A stretch of 14,059 nucleotides of DNA from assembly GCA_040388605.1 (NCBI GenBank), contig JAZKBN010000087.1:1-14059 (forward strand). The letters run 5' to 3'. This document shows, one piece after another, positions 13,501-14,059 of the stretch. The DNA comes from JAZKBN01 sp040388605. Lineage in GTDB: Bacteria; Bacteroidota; Bacteroidia; Cytophagales; Flexibacteraceae. The position numbers and the translations under genes were made by a program. The notes beneath the pieces are model-generated. The model did not search any database. It worked only from the letters and a program-made list of their open reading frames with translations, and was not told the origin of the DNA. The stretch's first letter is position 1, and each line of letters starts with the position of its first letter.

Positions 13501-14059
13501 ATCAAGATTGTACTGAATTTTTACCGGCATTCTTTGGAAGAGCGTATCGTCTTTATCTACCGTAAATCGGTTTACGCCGGTAAATGCCCCTGTGCCTTCA
13601 AGCACCTGGTTCCTGCTGCCCTCGAAGTGAAAATCGGTGGCATCTACACATAATGCCCCGCCGTTAAGTTTCATGTTGCCTCTTAGCCCAATGTAAGGGT
13701 ACCCGGTAGTGCTTCGGGTTTCCAAGGTATCTCGCCTGTTCACGATTAAGCTGTCTGAGAGATATATTCCGGGCCCGAAGTTTACTATAAGGCGGGCCTG
13801 TAAGCCCGTATCTGCCTGCCCTACAACCAGCTTAGATACTTTTCTTACATCTAAGGAGCGCCCGGTAATTCTTGCGCCGTCGTCTATTACTGCGGTATCA
13901 GTATATGAAGGCTGTGCTTCGCCTACCCATGTGCTGTTCACATTCCAGTTGGCTGTTACCCGCTTCGATATGATTCGTCGGGGTGCAGGCAGAGCCTGTG
14001 CTGCCAGCAAAATGGTGCTTTCGGTGGTAAAGGTTTGGCTGGTTCTTGTGTTGTGGAAT
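10567..14059 (-). CDS. Large secreted protein with type IX sorting domain, start beyond the right edge
   Basis: At least 1147 residues counted from a TTG at 14010, but the frame stays open to the edge of the window (upstream codons read FHNTRTSQTFTTESTI), so the start is not seen and the entry is partial. ILLAAQALPA just before the mature region may be the end of a signal peptide. The N-terminal part begins with NWNVNSTWVGEAQPS and VIDDG, typical of beta-rich surface proteins. Two copies of a module of about 299 residues follow, starting at residues 464 and 763. The last 75 residues (from YLYPNPG at 1075, with IPAGMYLVKI) are a type A C-terminal sorting domain, which directs export through the type IX system and attachment to the surface. 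No catalytic motif is recognised; adhesion or a surface-structural role is a guess. The stop is TAA-type at 10567. Confidence 0.85.
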   Translation of the reverse strand, partial: FHNTRTSQTFTTESTILLAAQALPAPRRIISKRVTANWNVNSTWVGEAQPSYTDTAVIDDGARITGRSLDVRKVSKLVVGQADTGLQARLIVNFGPGIYLSDSLIVNRRDTLETRSTTGYPYIGLRGNMKLNGGALCVDATDFHFEGSRNQVLEGTGAFTGVNRFTVDKDDTLFQRMPVKIQYNLDFNRGVVMSYAPISLYRRDTLSIFGEPPMINVRGGKLVNPNLSCNARYYINFADNSRAGDSARSIDDYFIPDAPAFLWMNKKSKDTCYLTGNRNLQSLGSRNETFWGIIKAREQDTVSFGRSEVSVNVNYQYSNDQNGISAGILTFNPNLFSYSQYDTLVFPIYKFGSQRVVKVGTPQNLKNRGQSLSVQVLNQAPSGTANFPLSGLKGTFIYRITSNMDDLPAGSPLKFIFQKRDSLRGNALHYRICQSTSPYGPWTSISSQNRNTDKSCLTNSPVNFRNGNYFCFGTVEQPKDLSIDWAQSSAPALVGPGMAGPDIIMQLRNVGNQPVNQAYISWTAGGTPGPVRGSDIINFPTALEPNKTGIYRLNPSAIVPVPYTGNFMVTLTTDGSADNLFSGYKDTIQFGMDNRPNGLPFTQAFDTIRNNYLPRQYRSDPPNTHEWQPYEGRSFPHVETLSGLEINAGLSGTRVYTEPVLMPADTTFIGVEMSTNYTVSSNPVMKPGDSVVVAISLDSGKTYTTLFIKKAPEIYSDSWVERMPAGLYYGFVKLPRPAVAHLRITSYLDAQGSWEDLFQATIKKVRYARRPFVDGKTYDMALDWVQTPAPALTGPGMPPHNIKMALRNTGTLAVSRVFVSYSVNTPEPTQGRDTLILDPPMRSGQTRFMNLHPRNYVALKDSGRFKYTVRLEADSLNRYKDHDSVIVYHDNSTHHLPFTQSFDTIPMYFLPAQYRAEPPNLHDYLVIAQWNRHLLTFARVEEDHFMVMKTSLDTTKINQVWTEPVLLKPDTNLVTLMYRVIYESSRPNEDEPQPGDSAIMAVSLDSGRTYKTLRKWTTNDIEESGASDYSLKPDTFRVLSTAYTRAHFRFSLYSGAYNGNAIFYRVDDLKVTNNYVAPVGVSEQLNNRPLYLYPNPGQTGSFRISGLGNVARVSVSTISGRLLAEKEIQPGQGIDLPEIPAGMYLVKITEGGHSKVLKWVNRP

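Noticed and set aside
1..14059. CRISPR array, tRNA, rRNA, defence or prophage genes
   Set aside because: No regularly spaced repeats, cloverleaf or rRNA-like sequence, and no nuclease, phage or toxin-antitoxin genes were seen.

Overview
The window looks like a chromosomal segment of a member of the Bacteroidota. The evidence is a type IX secretion sorting domain, a GSCFA-domain protein, an ISAon1-type transposase, a six-repeat ribosomal protein S1 with no visible Shine-Dalgarno sequence, and promoter elements of the TAnnTTTG type. I cannot name a genus. Apart from the insertion sequences at the left edge, every gene is on the minus strand.

Left region (1-1876): three head-to-tail pieces of related insertion sequences. 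Bases 1-51 are the 3' end of a copy lying mostly off the window. A nearly full-length copy follows, with a two-ORF ISL3-like (ISAon1-type) transposase whose halves are in different frames. The third piece is a 5'-truncated, frame-broken remnant fused to the end of the second. A stretch of about 400 bases without a convincing gene follows (1877-2286).

Middle region (2287-8155, minus): a small unrecognised lipoprotein with its own promoter; rpsA (ribosomal protein S1) with a strong terminator and a structured leader; then a GSCFA-domain protein, an acyltransferase-3 membrane protein and a membrane-anchored SGNH/GDSL hydrolase. The last three are consistent with acylation or deacylation of a cell-surface glycan, one membrane acyl carrier being flanked by two SGNH-fold proteins. 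That role is inferred from family and context.

Right region (8349-14059, minus): a compact run of a seven-bladed WD40 protein, a DivIVA-domain coiled-coil protein and folB (dihydroneopterin aldolase, folate pathway), separated by 18 and 3 bases. Next come about 190 bases rich in inverted repeats, and then a very large secreted protein with a type IX sorting domain and a duplicated module of about 300 residues. This last gene is still open at the right edge.

Most of the window is ordinary Bacteroidota chromosome. The points most worth checking are the insertion-sequence array and its fusion junction, the rpsA leader, the acyltransferase neighbourhood and the internal duplication in the large secreted protein.
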